DNA of 18,587 bases from Candidatus Hodarchaeota archaeon (GCA_016839665.1 JAEOTU010000008.1:1-18587); one strand, 5' to 3'. Counted from the stretch's first letter, positions 1 through 7,274 are shown. Notes: generated by a model not told the origin, from the sequence alone. Program-made: numbers and translations.

Positions 1-780
1 AGTATTAGGAATATAGAATATTCAATGATAAAAAATGATGGGAGCATTTTTCCGACTGAGTTGAGTTTTGCTGTAATATTTGATCATGACGGTGACCCCT
101 CCTCGTTACTAGGTGTATTACGGGATATTAGTGAGAGGAAGAAAGCTGACCTGAAGCTTAGAAGGCAGAAAGAAGAATTAAGTGAATTTGCTCATTTTAT
201 TGCGCATGACATCTCTAACTGTCTCACTACTATTGAAGGTTACACATCATTACTTGACGCTGATTATGATGAAACACATATCATCAGTCATCAGGTTGAT
301 TATATGAAGAGTCTATTAACACGATCTCTCACGCTAGCTGATGCGGGATTAGCTGTTAGCAAAGATGACAAACTAGATTTAAACTTTCTAGTAGAAAGAG
401 TTGCTGAGACAGTTATCCCGAAAAGAATTACATTTTATCATGATAAGTTGCCAACTATTCTGTGTGATCAGGAAAGACTTGCGCAAGTCTTCAGAAACAT
501 CTTTGAAAATGCTGTAATTCATGGAAAACCAAATGAAATCATGATAAGGCTGATAACGTCAACGAAATATCAACAAATCCTCATAATTAACGATGGTCTT
601 CCCATTCCACTTGAGGTTCAGAAAAGAATCTTTGATTACGGATATTCAACAGCAAAGGAAAGCATGGGATTAGGCTTAACCATTGTTAGGAAAATAATTG
701 AGGCTCATGGTTGGTTTATTACTGTAGAATCGGATATCAATACATCCTTTCAGATCTCTATTCCTCTTCAGGAACCTTAA
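1..780 (+). CDS. PAS-domain sensor histidine kinase, 3' part (5' end outside the window)
   Basis: The reading frame is open from base 1 to the stop at 778-780, so the ATG at 25 is probably internal. Visible residues 1-45 look like the end of a PAS/PAC unit (NDGSIFPTELS, then GVLRDISERKKAD, the usual PAC ending). Next comes a HisKA-like helix with the H-box FAHFIAHDISN, in which His69 (counted from base 1) is the likely phospho-acceptor. The HATPase domain shows an N-box (RNIFENAVIHG) and a G2 box (SMGLGLTIVRKIIEAHG). The G1 box reads INDGLPIP rather than the usual D-x-G-x-G. The visible part has no transmembrane segment, so it is cytosolic, and whether the full protein is soluble cannot be seen. 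No response regulator is nearby. Its 3' end overlaps the convergent msrA gene by 23 bases. Confidence 0.9.
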   Translation, partial: SIRNIEYSMIKNDGSIFPTELSFAVIFDHDGDPSSLLGVLRDISERKKADLKLRRQKEELSEFAHFIAHDISNCLTTIEGYTSLLDADYDETHIISHQVDYMKSLLTRSLTLADAGLAVSKDDKLDLNFLVERVAETVIPKRITFYHDKLPTILCDQERLAQVFRNIFENAVIHGKPNEIMIRLITSTKYQQILIINDGLPIPLEVQKRIFDYGYSTAKESMGLGLTIVRKIIEAHGWFITVESDINTSFQISIPLQEP

Positions 781-1324
781 GTTTATAACCAAATTTTTGA
801 CGAAATTTGGAAACTTTTGGTGTAATAGTAAAATTGCAGTAAGGCTGTGTGGAGTTCTTTCGATAATATTCTTGATGGTACTCTTCTGCACGATAAAATG
901 TTTTGAGGGGAGTAATCTCTGTAACAATGGGGTTTGAAAATCGACTTCTTAAGGATACAATCATATTTTCTGCAATTTCTTTTTGTTCTGAGGAGTGATA
1001 GAAAATAACTGATCGATATTGGGATCCGAGATCGTTCCCTTGCCTATTCAATTGTGTTGGATCGTGTATAAAGAAGAAAATTTCCAATATATCGTTATAA
1101 GTAATGATTTTTGGATTGAATTTAATCTGAATAACCTCTGCATGTCCTGTTGTTCCAGTACAGACTTCCTCATACGTTGGATTGTCAATACTACCCCCAG
1201 CGTATCCAGACTCAACTTTCACAATTCCTTGAACATCATCAAAAACGGCTTCTAAGCACCAAAAGCAACCCCCTCCAAGAGTAGTAATTACTTTCTCTAC
1301 TTCTTGAACCATTGGTTTTCCCAC
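758..1324 (-). CDS. msrA: Peptide-methionine (S)-S-oxide reductase MsrA
   Basis: MsrA reduces the S-epimer of methionine sulfoxide in oxidised proteins, using thioredoxin or a similar donor. The catalytic motif GGGCFWC lies at residues 17-23, with the nucleophile Cys20. It is followed by the family blocks ESGYAGG, TGHAEVIQIKFNP, HDPTQLNRQGNDLGSQYRS and a YHQEYY segment. The 184-188 residue length suits a stand-alone MsrA with no MsrB fusion. The start is uncertain: GTG at 1324, or ATG at 1312, which would begin MVQEVEKV and has only a weak purine-rich GTGGGA before it. The gene begins 15 bases after the peroxiredoxin stop and is probably co-transcribed with it. The stop codon lies inside the convergent kinase gene. 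Confidence 0.95.
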   Translation of the reverse strand: MGKPMVQEVEKVITTLGGGCFWCLEAVFDDVQGIVKVESGYAGGSIDNPTYEEVCTGTTGHAEVIQIKFNPKIITYNDILEIFFFIHDPTQLNRQGNDLGSQYRSVIFYHSSEQKEIAENMIVSLRSRFSNPIVTEITPLKTFYRAEEYHQEYYRKNSTQPYCNFTITPKVSKFRQKFGYKLKVPEEE

Positions 1325-1339
1325 AAACGAAAATTTACG

Positions 1340-1795
1340 TTATAGTTTCCAAAATTGAATAATTTGATTTGCGTGCTCTGCAGTTTTTACTTTCTCGTGG
1401 TCTTGTGTTCCAAATATCCCTTCTATCAACCCTTCCTCGTTTATTAAGTATGTAATTCTTGCGATTCTATTTCCACGTTTATACGCACCATATTTCTTAG
1501 CTAGATCTAAATTCTCATCCATTAATAATGGAAATGGTAGAGTAAATTTATCAATAAACTTCTGATGAGATTTCGCATTACCTCCAGAAACCCCAAATAT
1601 CGAAATATTACTGTCTAGGAACATTTGATAATTGTCTCTAATTGAACAGGCTTCCTTTGTACAACCTGGGGTATTATCTCTTGGATAAAAGTATAAAACA
1701 TATTTTTTTCCTTTCAAATTTTCTGAGCTGACAGGATCTCCCGATTGTGTCGTTGTTTCATATTCAGGAGCTTTGTCACCTATTTCTAACGCCAT
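1340..1795 (-). CDS. bcp: Thioredoxin-dependent peroxiredoxin, BCP/PrxQ type
   Basis: This thiol peroxidase reduces hydrogen peroxide and organic hydroperoxides with thioredoxin as electron donor. The 151-residue protein is one thioredoxin-fold domain of normal length for the BCP family. The peroxidatic site is YPRDNTPGCTKEAC, with Cys45 as attacking cysteine and Cys50 five residues later as resolving cysteine, the BCP/PrxQ arrangement. The ATG at 1795 is preceded by GGTGA at a spacing of 6, complementary to the 16S 3' end, which supports this start. The gene lies directly upstream of msrA on the same strand, so the pair would destroy peroxide and repair oxidised methionine together. The gap upstream (1796-1961) should hold the promoter, but no clear TATA box stands out. 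Confidence 0.95.
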   Translation of the reverse strand: MALEIGDKAPEYETTTQSGDPVSSENLKGKKYVLYFYPRDNTPGCTKEACSIRDNYQMFLDSNISIFGVSGGNAKSHQKFIDKFTLPFPLLMDENLDLAKKYGAYKRGNRIARITYLINEEGLIEGIFGTQDHEKVKTAEHANQIIQFWKL

Positions 1796-1961
1796 TTTTT
1801 GTCACCATTTTCAGCATGTTAAAGCTGTATTCTATGGTTTCAATGATTGGGATCTCTCAATAAGTTTTCTTACTCGATTTTCGAATTTTCAGGCTTAATG
1901 TAAAAAGAAATCTAAGTCGGGTACACCATTTCTCCTAAAGAATTCCTCTTTTAGTTGTTAA

Positions 1962-2921
1962 TCATGTTGTATCCATCCAAGAAAATAAAAACCGATCAGT
2001 ACCAATACCAAAAAGATTCTTTGGATCAATTTTCGTAACATCGGTTGTCAATGGTTTCATCATAAATGTACTCCAATCTTGAGGGATAATTTTTACCCCT
2101 AATTTCGAAAGATTCTCTGTTATGGCAGGATGACTTGATTTGATTTGAATGTAAGGCGTTGGTAACTCTCTGACTAGGGAGGTGACAGCATCAATTGCAT
2201 TTATTCCCTTCATAAGTAAGAAATCAACAATTCTTAGAACTGAACCCGATTGTTTTGCGATAAGATAACCAACGGGGTTCTTTTCTTCCCATATGATCCA
2301 AAAGTCCTTTCCTGCGAGTTCTCCCATTGCAATCTCCCCTATTGCAACCATTGCAGGAATAAATGGTTTAAACCGTCGTGCAAAACCAAGACGATTCTCT
2401 GAGACTTGTTGAAATAGATCATCTGCTTGATATAAATGATTAGAACCTTGTTTTGCATTCAGGTTAGTCTTGTTCTTAATCAAAATATTTCTGTGAAATA
2501 ACATTGATGAAGAGAAGACGACATCTTGATATCCTTGCTTGCGATAGAGTAAATGGGCAACCCGATAAGATGAAGTACCAAGAGTGGAGAACCTTAAACC
2601 TTCTGTACGCATTCTTTCATGGGCTTCATTCAATAATCGTGAAGCAATTCCTTGACATTTAAAAGAGGGATCAGTACATACTGCCCAAACGCCTCCCACA
2701 TCCTCTGGTCCTTCAGTAGATACCATGGGTAAACGGAATACCCCAACTTGTCCTGCAATCACTCCATCAACAACACCATACAAAGCAAAAAATGGAAAGG
2801 AACGTTTATCTTGTTGTCGAATCATTTGCACCAGTTCAGGAGTAAGTGCATAATCCAATCCCATTAGGTTGAGTTGTAGTACTTCCATGGGATCGACTTC
2901 ATCATATTCAAGAATTTTCAC
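1962..2921 (-). CDS. Two-domain GNAT-family N-acetyltransferase
   Basis: GNAT enzymes transfer an acetyl group from acetyl-CoA to an amine. The substrate here cannot be read. The N-terminal half has a full GNAT core: WAVCTDPSFKCQGIASRLL is motif A (K-x-x-G-x-A near residue 90), and AHLLYRKQGYQDV is the motif B region. The C-terminal half looks like a second, degenerate GNAT-like domain (FWIIWEEKNPVGYLIAKQ), somewhat like Eis-type enzymes. I chose the GTG at 2921 because AAGGAG sits 9 bases before it and it clears the upstream stop by 13 bases. An in-frame ATG at 2957 would give 331 residues and overlap the upstream gene by 23 bases. It is probably co-transcribed with the small gene at 2935-3333. 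Confidence 0.85.
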   Translation of the reverse strand: MKILEYDEVDPMEVLQLNLMGLDYALTPELVQMIRQQDKRSFPFFALYGVVDGVIAGQVGVFRLPMVSTEGPEDVGGVWAVCTDPSFKCQGIASRLLNEAHERMRTEGLRFSTLGTSSYRVAHLLYRKQGYQDVVFSSSMLFHRNILIKNKTNLNAKQGSNHLYQADDLFQQVSENRLGFARRFKPFIPAMVAIGEIAMGELAGKDFWIIWEEKNPVGYLIAKQSGSVLRIVDFLLMKGINAIDAVTSLVRELPTPYIQIKSSHPAITENLSKLGVKIIPQDWSTFMMKPLTTDVTKIDPKNLFGIGTDRFLFSWMDTT

Positions 2922-2934
2922 TGATATCAACTCC

Positions 2935-3333
2935 TTAATGTAATTGGGTAGCACCATTGTACGTTCTAAAAGTAACTACAATTCTTGCCCGGGATCCATA
3001 GTTTTGACAATATCGTTCAACAATTGAATCTTCTGATAATCCTTCTGAAATCACTATAACTGGTAGGGTTTCATTTAACTTCAAACAGGTTGTTATTGCA
3101 TTCGCATTTAATACCTTAAATGATTTAAACTCACGATACGGTGCGAGAGTCATCAGTTCCACCATTTTCTTTATTCTTTCCCCCTGTTTCACTCGATAAG
3201 CCACGTGATCTAATTTTAAAATTAAATCATCAATCCCAGTTTCTTTACGTTCTTGTTCAATCTGTTTTGGATCTAATGATGCCATTTTATCAGAGCTCCT
3301 TATGTGTTGAACAGCTATCAAGCAATTTGTCAT
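2935..3333 (-). CDS. Conserved-looking small protein of unknown function
   Basis: I do not recognise this family. From ATG 3333 it is 132 residues, and from the internal ATG at 3285 it is 116 residues starting MASLDPKQIEQER. It is soluble and charged: an N-terminal helical region (KQIEQERKETGIDDLILKLD), then a strand-rich part (ETLPVIVISEGLSEDSIVERYC) ending in VVTFRTYNGATQLH. Both possible starts have good Shine-Dalgarno matches, GGAG 5 bases before ATG 3333 and AAGGAG 10 bases before ATG 3285. A TATA-like element at 3346-3353 would place the transcript start near or after ATG 3333, which favours the shorter form. It is the first gene of a likely two-gene unit with the acetyltransferase at 1962-2921. 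Confidence 0.7.
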   Translation of the reverse strand: MTNCLIAVQHIRSSDKMASLDPKQIEQERKETGIDDLILKLDHVAYRVKQGERIKKMVELMTLAPYREFKSFKVLNANAITTCLKLNETLPVIVISEGLSEDSIVERYCQNYGSRARIVVTFRTYNGATQLH

Positions 3334-3345
3334 AAACTCTCCTGC

Positions 3346-3353
3346 TATATAAT
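3346..3353 (-). promoter_or_regulatory. TATA-like element upstream of the 2935-3333 gene
   Basis: The minus strand reads ATTATATA here. Transcription starting about 25 bases downstream would begin near 3325, inside the longer reading frame. That agrees with translation from ATG 3285 rather than 3333. Confidence 0.4.
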
Positions 3354-3444
3354 CTCATATTTTCTGCCATAATCATAAGAAATTAATTTCTTTGATCTTA
3401 CTTAGTCATTGATTAATTGAGCTTAGATTGCCTCAAAAAATGGG

Positions 3445-3453
3445 TTTAAATTA
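3445..3453 (+). promoter_or_regulatory. TATA box for a leaderless GNAT mRNA
   Basis: TTTAAATTA is centred 29 bases before the ATG at 3478. No Shine-Dalgarno sequence precedes that ATG, so the transcript probably starts at or next to the start codon. Confidence 0.6.
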
Positions 3454-3477
3454 CATCATTGAGTAAGTGAATATTTA

Positions 3478-3957
3478 ATGGAAGTACGAGAATATCAAAA
3501 GAGCGATATAAATGGAATTAAGCTTTTACATAAGGAATTTGAAGGAGAATTCTTCAATGAATTCCCTACAATGTCTGATGGAGAGCATTGGGAACCAGAA
3601 TTAAAGCATCATAATAGTTCTATGCTAGAAGATAGGAAATTTTGGGTTATTGATAATCAGGGAGAAATCGTTGGATTTGTCGGGATACAAGTTGTGGGAG
3701 AGAGTACGGCGGAATTAATCAGAATGAGGGTTAAAAGGAACTTCAGAAGGCAAGGATTAGGAAGAAAATTACTCTTAACGGCAGAAAATTATTGTAGAGA
3801 AATTAATATGAGGAGGATAGAGCTATATACAGCTAAAAGGTTAGAAATTGCGAGAAGAATGTATGAGAAAAATGGTTATAAGTTATATAGCGAACAGGAA
3901 ATACCTATGCCTTTTAAATTTACTATGATGTCATATTACAAAGATCTGAAAGATTAA
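3478..3957 (+). CDS. Single-domain GNAT-family N-acetyltransferase
   Basis: A compact 159-residue acetyl-CoA-dependent acetyltransferase. The sequence has the GNAT layout: an N-terminal strand (MEVREYQKSDINGIKLLHKEF), a central strand pair (FWVIDNQGEIVGFVGIQVV), then motif A (RMRVKRNFRRQGLGRKLL, with R90-x-x-G-x-G95 for the acetyl-CoA pyrophosphate), and motif B with the aromatic ARRMYEKNGYKLY. The substrate is not evident, and RimI-like protein acetylation or small-amine acetylation are both possible. The gene stands alone under its own TATA box and has no ribosome-binding site, so it is probably translated leaderless. The stop is followed by a 68-base convergent gap to the methyltransferase on the other strand. 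Confidence 0.9.
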   Translation: MEVREYQKSDINGIKLLHKEFEGEFFNEFPTMSDGEHWEPELKHHNSSMLEDRKFWVIDNQGEIVGFVGIQVVGESTAELIRMRVKRNFRRQGLGRKLLLTAENYCREINMRRIELYTAKRLEIARRMYEKNGYKLYSEQEIPMPFKFTMMSYYKDLKD

Positions 3958-4025
3958 TTAAGCATTCCAAGCACAAACAGCTCTCATTTTCCTCTCTAAC
4001 CTATTTGGATAATCTAGGTGAATGA

Positions 4026-4826
4026 TTAATTAATAGCAGAAACAATTAATGAAAAAGGAATTTTCTGATTAATTTCAATGAATTTACGATCAATTTCATG
4101 GGCATTTTGATAAGGAATTGATTCACCTAACTCTTTCACTTCATCAAAAGTATAACCTACAGGTTCTACGATACGTTCAATTGAGAATCCAGCAGAAATT
4201 AATCCATTAATGATCTGTTCAAAACGGAAATAAGTACTACCAAAGCTCGCAATTATCTCTCTTTCTTGATTTTCCCAGTCCCACATATCTCTTTCTTCGC
4301 TGAAATAACAACGAATTTTTTCCCACGATTTCTCCTTGAGTGCTTCCCATATGACAATCATCATAGGATGGAGTACGCAGATCACAATTCTTCCCTTTTC
4401 TCGTAAAACTCTCGCTGTTTCCATGAAAACTTTTTGGGGATGTTCTACATAACTCAAAGCGTGTGAAGTAATGATTAAATCATATGAATCGTTTCCAAAT
4501 TCTGATAAATCCTCCATATTCCCTCTTATGAAGTCTACCGTCACGTTTTGACTCTTAGCGAGTCTTTTAGCATAATCCAGTTGTGTTTCAGATTGATCCA
4601 AACCTTTAACGTTCTTTGCGCCCCATTTTGCTAGTACGATGGAATTATGTCCCCCTCCACAGCCTAATTCCAAAATTTCTAGCCCCTTGACTGCTCCAAT
4701 CACTTGAAGTTCCTTCTCACCAGGACTGTATGGGCCATAATGAACGTCATCTAAAGAAATTCTTGTAGTCTTCTGGTAGTAATCACTGAGACGGTTCCAT
4801 GATTCACGATTATGCTCGTTTGACAT
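4026..4826 (-). CDS. Class I SAM-dependent methyltransferase
   Basis: Transfers a methyl group from S-adenosylmethionine. The 266-residue protein has the Rossmann-type motif I ILELGCGGG at residues 51-59, the acidic motif II residue in VKGLDQSE (Asp77) that binds the ribose, RGNMEDL (101-107) at motif III, and DLIITSHALSYVEHP at motif IV. The C-terminal third (VLHPMMIVIWEALKEKSWEKIRCYFSEERDMWDWENQ region) is the probable substrate lid. It resembles the Methyltransf_11/25 families acting on small molecules, and I cannot assign a substrate. The ATG at 4826 has no Shine-Dalgarno sequence, and an AT-rich element 29 bases upstream suggests a leaderless mRNA sharing a promoter region with the divergent membrane protein gene. 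Confidence 0.9.
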   Translation of the reverse strand: MSNEHNRESWNRLSDYYQKTTRISLDDVHYGPYSPGEKELQVIGAVKGLEILELGCGGGHNSIVLAKWGAKNVKGLDQSETQLDYAKRLAKSQNVTVDFIRGNMEDLSEFGNDSYDLIITSHALSYVEHPQKVFMETARVLREKGRIVICVLHPMMIVIWEALKEKSWEKIRCYFSEERDMWDWENQEREIIASFGSTYFRFEQIINGLISAGFSIERIVEPVGYTFDEVKELGESIPYQNAHEIDRKFIEINQKIPFSLIVSAIN

Positions 4827-4850
4827 AAGACATCAACAACTAGGTGTCAG

Positions 4851-4864
4851 AAATTTTATTATTA
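4851..4864. promoter_or_regulatory. Shared bidirectional TATA-like element
   Basis: AAATTTTATTATTA lies in the 58-base gap between the divergent starts at 4826 (minus) and 4885 (plus). Its centre is about 28-31 bases from each start codon, the spacing expected of an archaeal TATA box for leaderless transcripts in both directions. Confidence 0.45.
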
Positions 4865-4884
4865 CAATTCCTTAAAGCGTTCGT

Positions 4885-5136
4885 ATGCTTGAAGAATCTA
4901 ATAAAGAGGAAACATCTGTATTAAAAACCGTTTATTCAATAACACTTTTGTTATCTTTTGTTGAAATACCAGTTATTATCGCCCAGTTATTGCTTTCATT
5001 GGGTATAGGTATTTTTTTCTTTTTTCCGTTGTTTCTTCATGAGTGGTTCAATATAGTTTATGTTTCCTTGTTTTTTTATTGTTTTTATATTCTCAAAAGA
5101 GCTGAAAATGGGATTTTTCATGTAAGAACTAATTAA
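4885..5136 (+). CDS. Membrane protein of unknown family, N-terminal part before an in-frame TAA
   Basis: An 83-residue product with a charged cytosolic start (MLEESNKEETSVLK) and strongly hydrophobic segments at about 15-50 and 55-70, so two or three membrane helices, ending KRAENGIFHVRTN. I do not recognise the family. The next reading frame (5143-5658) is in the same phase, and only the TAA at 5134-5136 separates the two. Together they would form one protein of about 257 residues. Either this is a broken membrane protein gene, or it is two tightly spaced subunits. No ribosome-binding site precedes ATG 4885, and the AT-rich element at 4851-4864 suits a leaderless mRNA. Confidence 0.6.
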   Translation: MLEESNKEETSVLKTVYSITLLLSFVEIPVIIAQLLLSLGIGIFFFFPLFLHEWFNIVYVSLFFYCFYILKRAENGIFHVRTN

Positions 5137-5142
5137 TGGATA

Positions 5143-5658
5143 TTGTTCGGTATTCTGTTTCTTTTTCTGAATATCATTTATCTGTTCATTATTTTGATTT
5201 TCTACAATATTATACTTGGTGGACCATCACTTGCATTTTCCCCTGGTCAAGAACATCTTGTTTATCCCACTGCATTTATTACTATTTCAATCATTGTTAT
5301 AATTGTAATCAAAACCCTTGCTTACTATCTAGCAATACTTAGAACTTTACCCACTTACGAGCTTTACACCAACTTAACTGAAGGGAAAATAGCAGACAAA
5401 CTCAGACGGACTGGTATTCCATACATAGTTGCAACTTTCGTAAATATTCTGACTCTTTGTTTTTATCTCCTCTCCATTTATTTTGAAATCAATTTCTTGA
5501 ATAGCGGAGGAGATCTGTCTTTCGGGCCGAGGGAATATTTGTTGGCCACAGGTTTACCTTTTTTATTATTATCATTCGTACCATTGATGCCACTTGTCTT
5601 AATCTTAATCCTTTACCAGGCATCAGCATATTGGCAGATATCAAAATCGATAGATTGA
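5143..5658 (+). CDS. Membrane protein of unknown family, C-terminal part after the in-frame TAA
   Basis: 171 codons from a TTG, with four predicted membrane helices at about residues 4-25, 43-66, 92-113 and 133-158. A polar loop (TYELYTNLTEGKIADKLRRT) joins helices 2 and 3. The only candidate start near the front is TTG at 5143, 6 bases after the TAA and with no purine-rich site before it, which is weak evidence for independent initiation. An ATG at 5136 is in another phase and gives a short low-quality product. The simplest reading is that this is the second part of the gene that begins at 4885. A hairpin-capable sequence follows the stop directly. The function is unknown. Confidence 0.55.
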   Translation: MFGILFLFLNIIYLFIILIFYNIILGGPSLAFSPGQEHLVYPTAFITISIIVIIVIKTLAYYLAILRTLPTYELYTNLTEGKIADKLRRTGIPYIVATFVNILTLCFYLLSIYFEINFLNSGGDLSFGPREYLLATGLPFLLLSFVPLMPLVLILILYQASAYWQISKSID

Positions 5659-5680
5659 GTTAATTGTGAGGGAAATTAAC
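5659..5680. other. Perfect 7-base inverted repeat after the membrane protein stop
   Basis: GTTAATT and AATTAAC are separated by 8 bases and begin directly after the TGA at 5658. It could be a 3' end hairpin or a protein site in the convergent gap. No T-run follows on the plus strand, so a terminator role is doubtful. Confidence 0.3.
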
Positions 5681-5724
5681 GATCCACACTTTACTAAATG
5701 GTAATGTAGAACTCTAACTCCTAT

Positions 5725-6624
5725 TTATAGAGCTTTTTCTAGTTGAAAGCTGTGGCTATATTGTTTATATCCCAGTTCTTTGTAAGGTGCTAAGCGGGGT
5801 GAATCAGGAAAGAAAGTAACATCCAATTTTTCTTTACCTTTTGCTAATGCTCTGTTCTCCATTTCCTTTATTAAAAATGGTTCAATCTCCTGATGATCAC
5901 CATGGACGGCTGCTCCTCCAAAATAAGCTCTTTTTATCGTGGAGTCTGGTGGAATGTAAAGTCCATAGAACCCTACTAGAGTGCCTTCCTTCTCTGCGAC
6001 AATAACATTGTCAGAATCGTAACCAGTACTGTCCATATACTGTTCATAATCTGTGGCAACGAAAGGACTTTTCATTAAAGGATCCTGTCGAGAGACCTCT
6101 TCAAGAGGGGGTAGATCCTCCTTTTTCATTTCTCGAAAACCATATCCTTCGGGTAATTCATATTCGTTCTTTGTCAATACCTTCTCGTGAACTAAGTATT
6201 CGATTTTAACCTCAAATCCTTTCGACTTGAAAAATTCGAGTTGTTCAGGGTATTCTGGGGAGCCTCCCCGTCGTAGTAGCTTGGTGCCTTCATCACGGCA
6301 TTTTTTCTCCATAGCTTCATATAAAAGATCTCTAACACTCGGATCGGTTCCTTCAGTGAGCCAAGGAAAGCCTACATTCCGTGAATTTCGTTCCTTGTCA
6401 CGACCAGATAAACCACTATAACCAATCATTCGATCTTCCTCATAGGCATAAAACATCCTACTTTGATCAAACTCCTCTCTCTTGAACCGATTAATAGTAT
6501 CTTCAACTTTTGTTGGAAGAAAATTGGGTAAATTGGCAGTTGCTTCGTTGTAAATCTCAGTTTGTTCTTTCGCAAGTTCTTCTAATCGATTCGGATCAAA
6601 TCCTTTTATCTTGATAATTGTCAT
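5725..6624 (-). CDS. Tandem-GNAT acetyltransferase-like protein
   Basis: 299 residues with two GNAT-like halves joined near residue 150. Each half has the pattern of a strand pair, acetyl-CoA loop, helix and a final strand. In the first half, YAYEEDRMIGYSGL is followed by VGFPWLTEGTDPSVRDLLYEAM and FFKSKGFEVKIEYLVH. In the second, VIVAEKEGTLVGFYGLYI is followed by FGGAAVHGDHQEIEPFLIKEM and APYKELGYKQYSHSF. The CoA-binding loop lacks the consensus Q/R-x-x-G-x-G/A in both halves, so it may bind CoA weakly or differ in activity. The ATG at 6624 is preceded by GAGGT at a spacing of 7, supporting the start. The substrate is unknown, and the neighbours give no clue. Confidence 0.85.
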   Translation of the reverse strand: MTIIKIKGFDPNRLEELAKEQTEIYNEATANLPNFLPTKVEDTINRFKREEFDQSRMFYAYEEDRMIGYSGLSGRDKERNSRNVGFPWLTEGTDPSVRDLLYEAMEKKCRDEGTKLLRRGGSPEYPEQLEFFKSKGFEVKIEYLVHEKVLTKNEYELPEGYGFREMKKEDLPPLEEVSRQDPLMKSPFVATDYEQYMDSTGYDSDNVIVAEKEGTLVGFYGLYIPPDSTIKRAYFGGAAVHGDHQEIEPFLIKEMENRALAKGKEKLDVTFFPDSPRLAPYKELGYKQYSHSFQLEKAL

Positions 6625-6692
6625 AATTTTACCTCAATCTTTATTCAGTACTGTGATTAGTTAAGAATGTTCTTACATAGGCAAGCTTATGC

Positions 6693-6700
6693 AAAAAAAA
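6693..6700 (-). terminator. T8 tract downstream of the zinc-knuckle gene
   Basis: The minus strand carries eight consecutive T beginning 13 bases beyond the stop at 6714. Archaeal RNA polymerase terminates at oligo-T tracts without needing a hairpin, so this is a plausible 3' end that separates this gene from the acetyltransferase gene downstream. Confidence 0.5.
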
Positions 6701-6713
6701 TCTGTTCAATGAA

Positions 6714-7184
6714 TTAGCGACAATTAGGGCAATGTAATTCATTATTTTGGTTATTTTGTATCAAGCGAGCCTTAAATTCCTTCCCACAAGACGAACATCG
6801 TCTAATAAGGATTGGACTGGTCATATAATTAACTGAACACTTCTTAGAGCAGAGTTTCTGACCTTTTCTTTTTATTCGGAAGTTTTTTCCACAATACAAG
6901 CAAACTCTACTGAAATGGGGGTTACACTGTCGTCTAGAGTGAAAATAACGGATCTTTGAGTAGTTGTCTGGGTATTGTGGATCTTTTGTAAGAACCCAGT
7001 ATCGGTTAGTAATTTTTTTTCCACATTTTCGACATACAAAGATTTCTTTGATGAGTTGATTACATTTTTCGACCAGTTGCAGATGGTGAAGATGACCGTC
7101 AAGCCATTGCTGAGCTTTAGTAAATTTGCTCTTAACAGGTGTTCTAGTGCTTCTTTTATAATCAATTTGTTTAAAATTTGACAT
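6714..7184 (-). CDS. Protein with three zinc-knuckle (zinc-ribbon-like) sites
   Basis: I do not recognise a named family. From ATG 7184 the protein is 156 residues. A basic N-terminus (RSTRTPVKSKFTKAQQWLDGHLHHL) is followed by three successive candidate zinc sites: C51/C54 with H82/C87, C95/C98 with C112/C116, and C130/C133 with C152/C155. Nucleic-acid binding is a fair guess. An in-frame ATG at 7274 would add 30 residues, but a TTTAAAAA element only about 12 bases before it would start transcription inside that extension. The ATG at 7184 has AGGAAA upstream and GGTATATC at 7248-7255 as a possible TATA box. The composition is Lys- and Asn-rich with no membrane segment. Confidence 0.75.
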   Translation of the reverse strand: MSNFKQIDYKRSTRTPVKSKFTKAQQWLDGHLHHLQLVEKCNQLIKEIFVCRKCGKKITNRYWVLTKDPQYPDNYSKIRYFHSRRQCNPHFSRVCLYCGKNFRIKRKGQKLCSKKCSVNYMTSPILIRRCSSCGKEFKARLIQNNQNNELHCPNCR

Positions 7185-7274
7185 TTTCTTTTCCTGTTGC
7201 TTATCGAAAATGGATTCTTTCCTTTGAACAATCTCATTTGTCAGTACGATATACCAGTTACATGAAATTATCAT

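Noticed and set aside
5134..5136. Recoding of the in-frame TAA (selenocysteine or pyrrolysine)
   Set aside because: Those use TGA and TAG. TAA ends other genes in the window, and no recoding structure was recognised.
5136..5342. ATG at 5136 overlapping the TAA as a restart in another phase
   Set aside because: The product is Tyr/Ser/His/Cys-rich with no membrane character, while the other phase continues as a clear membrane protein.
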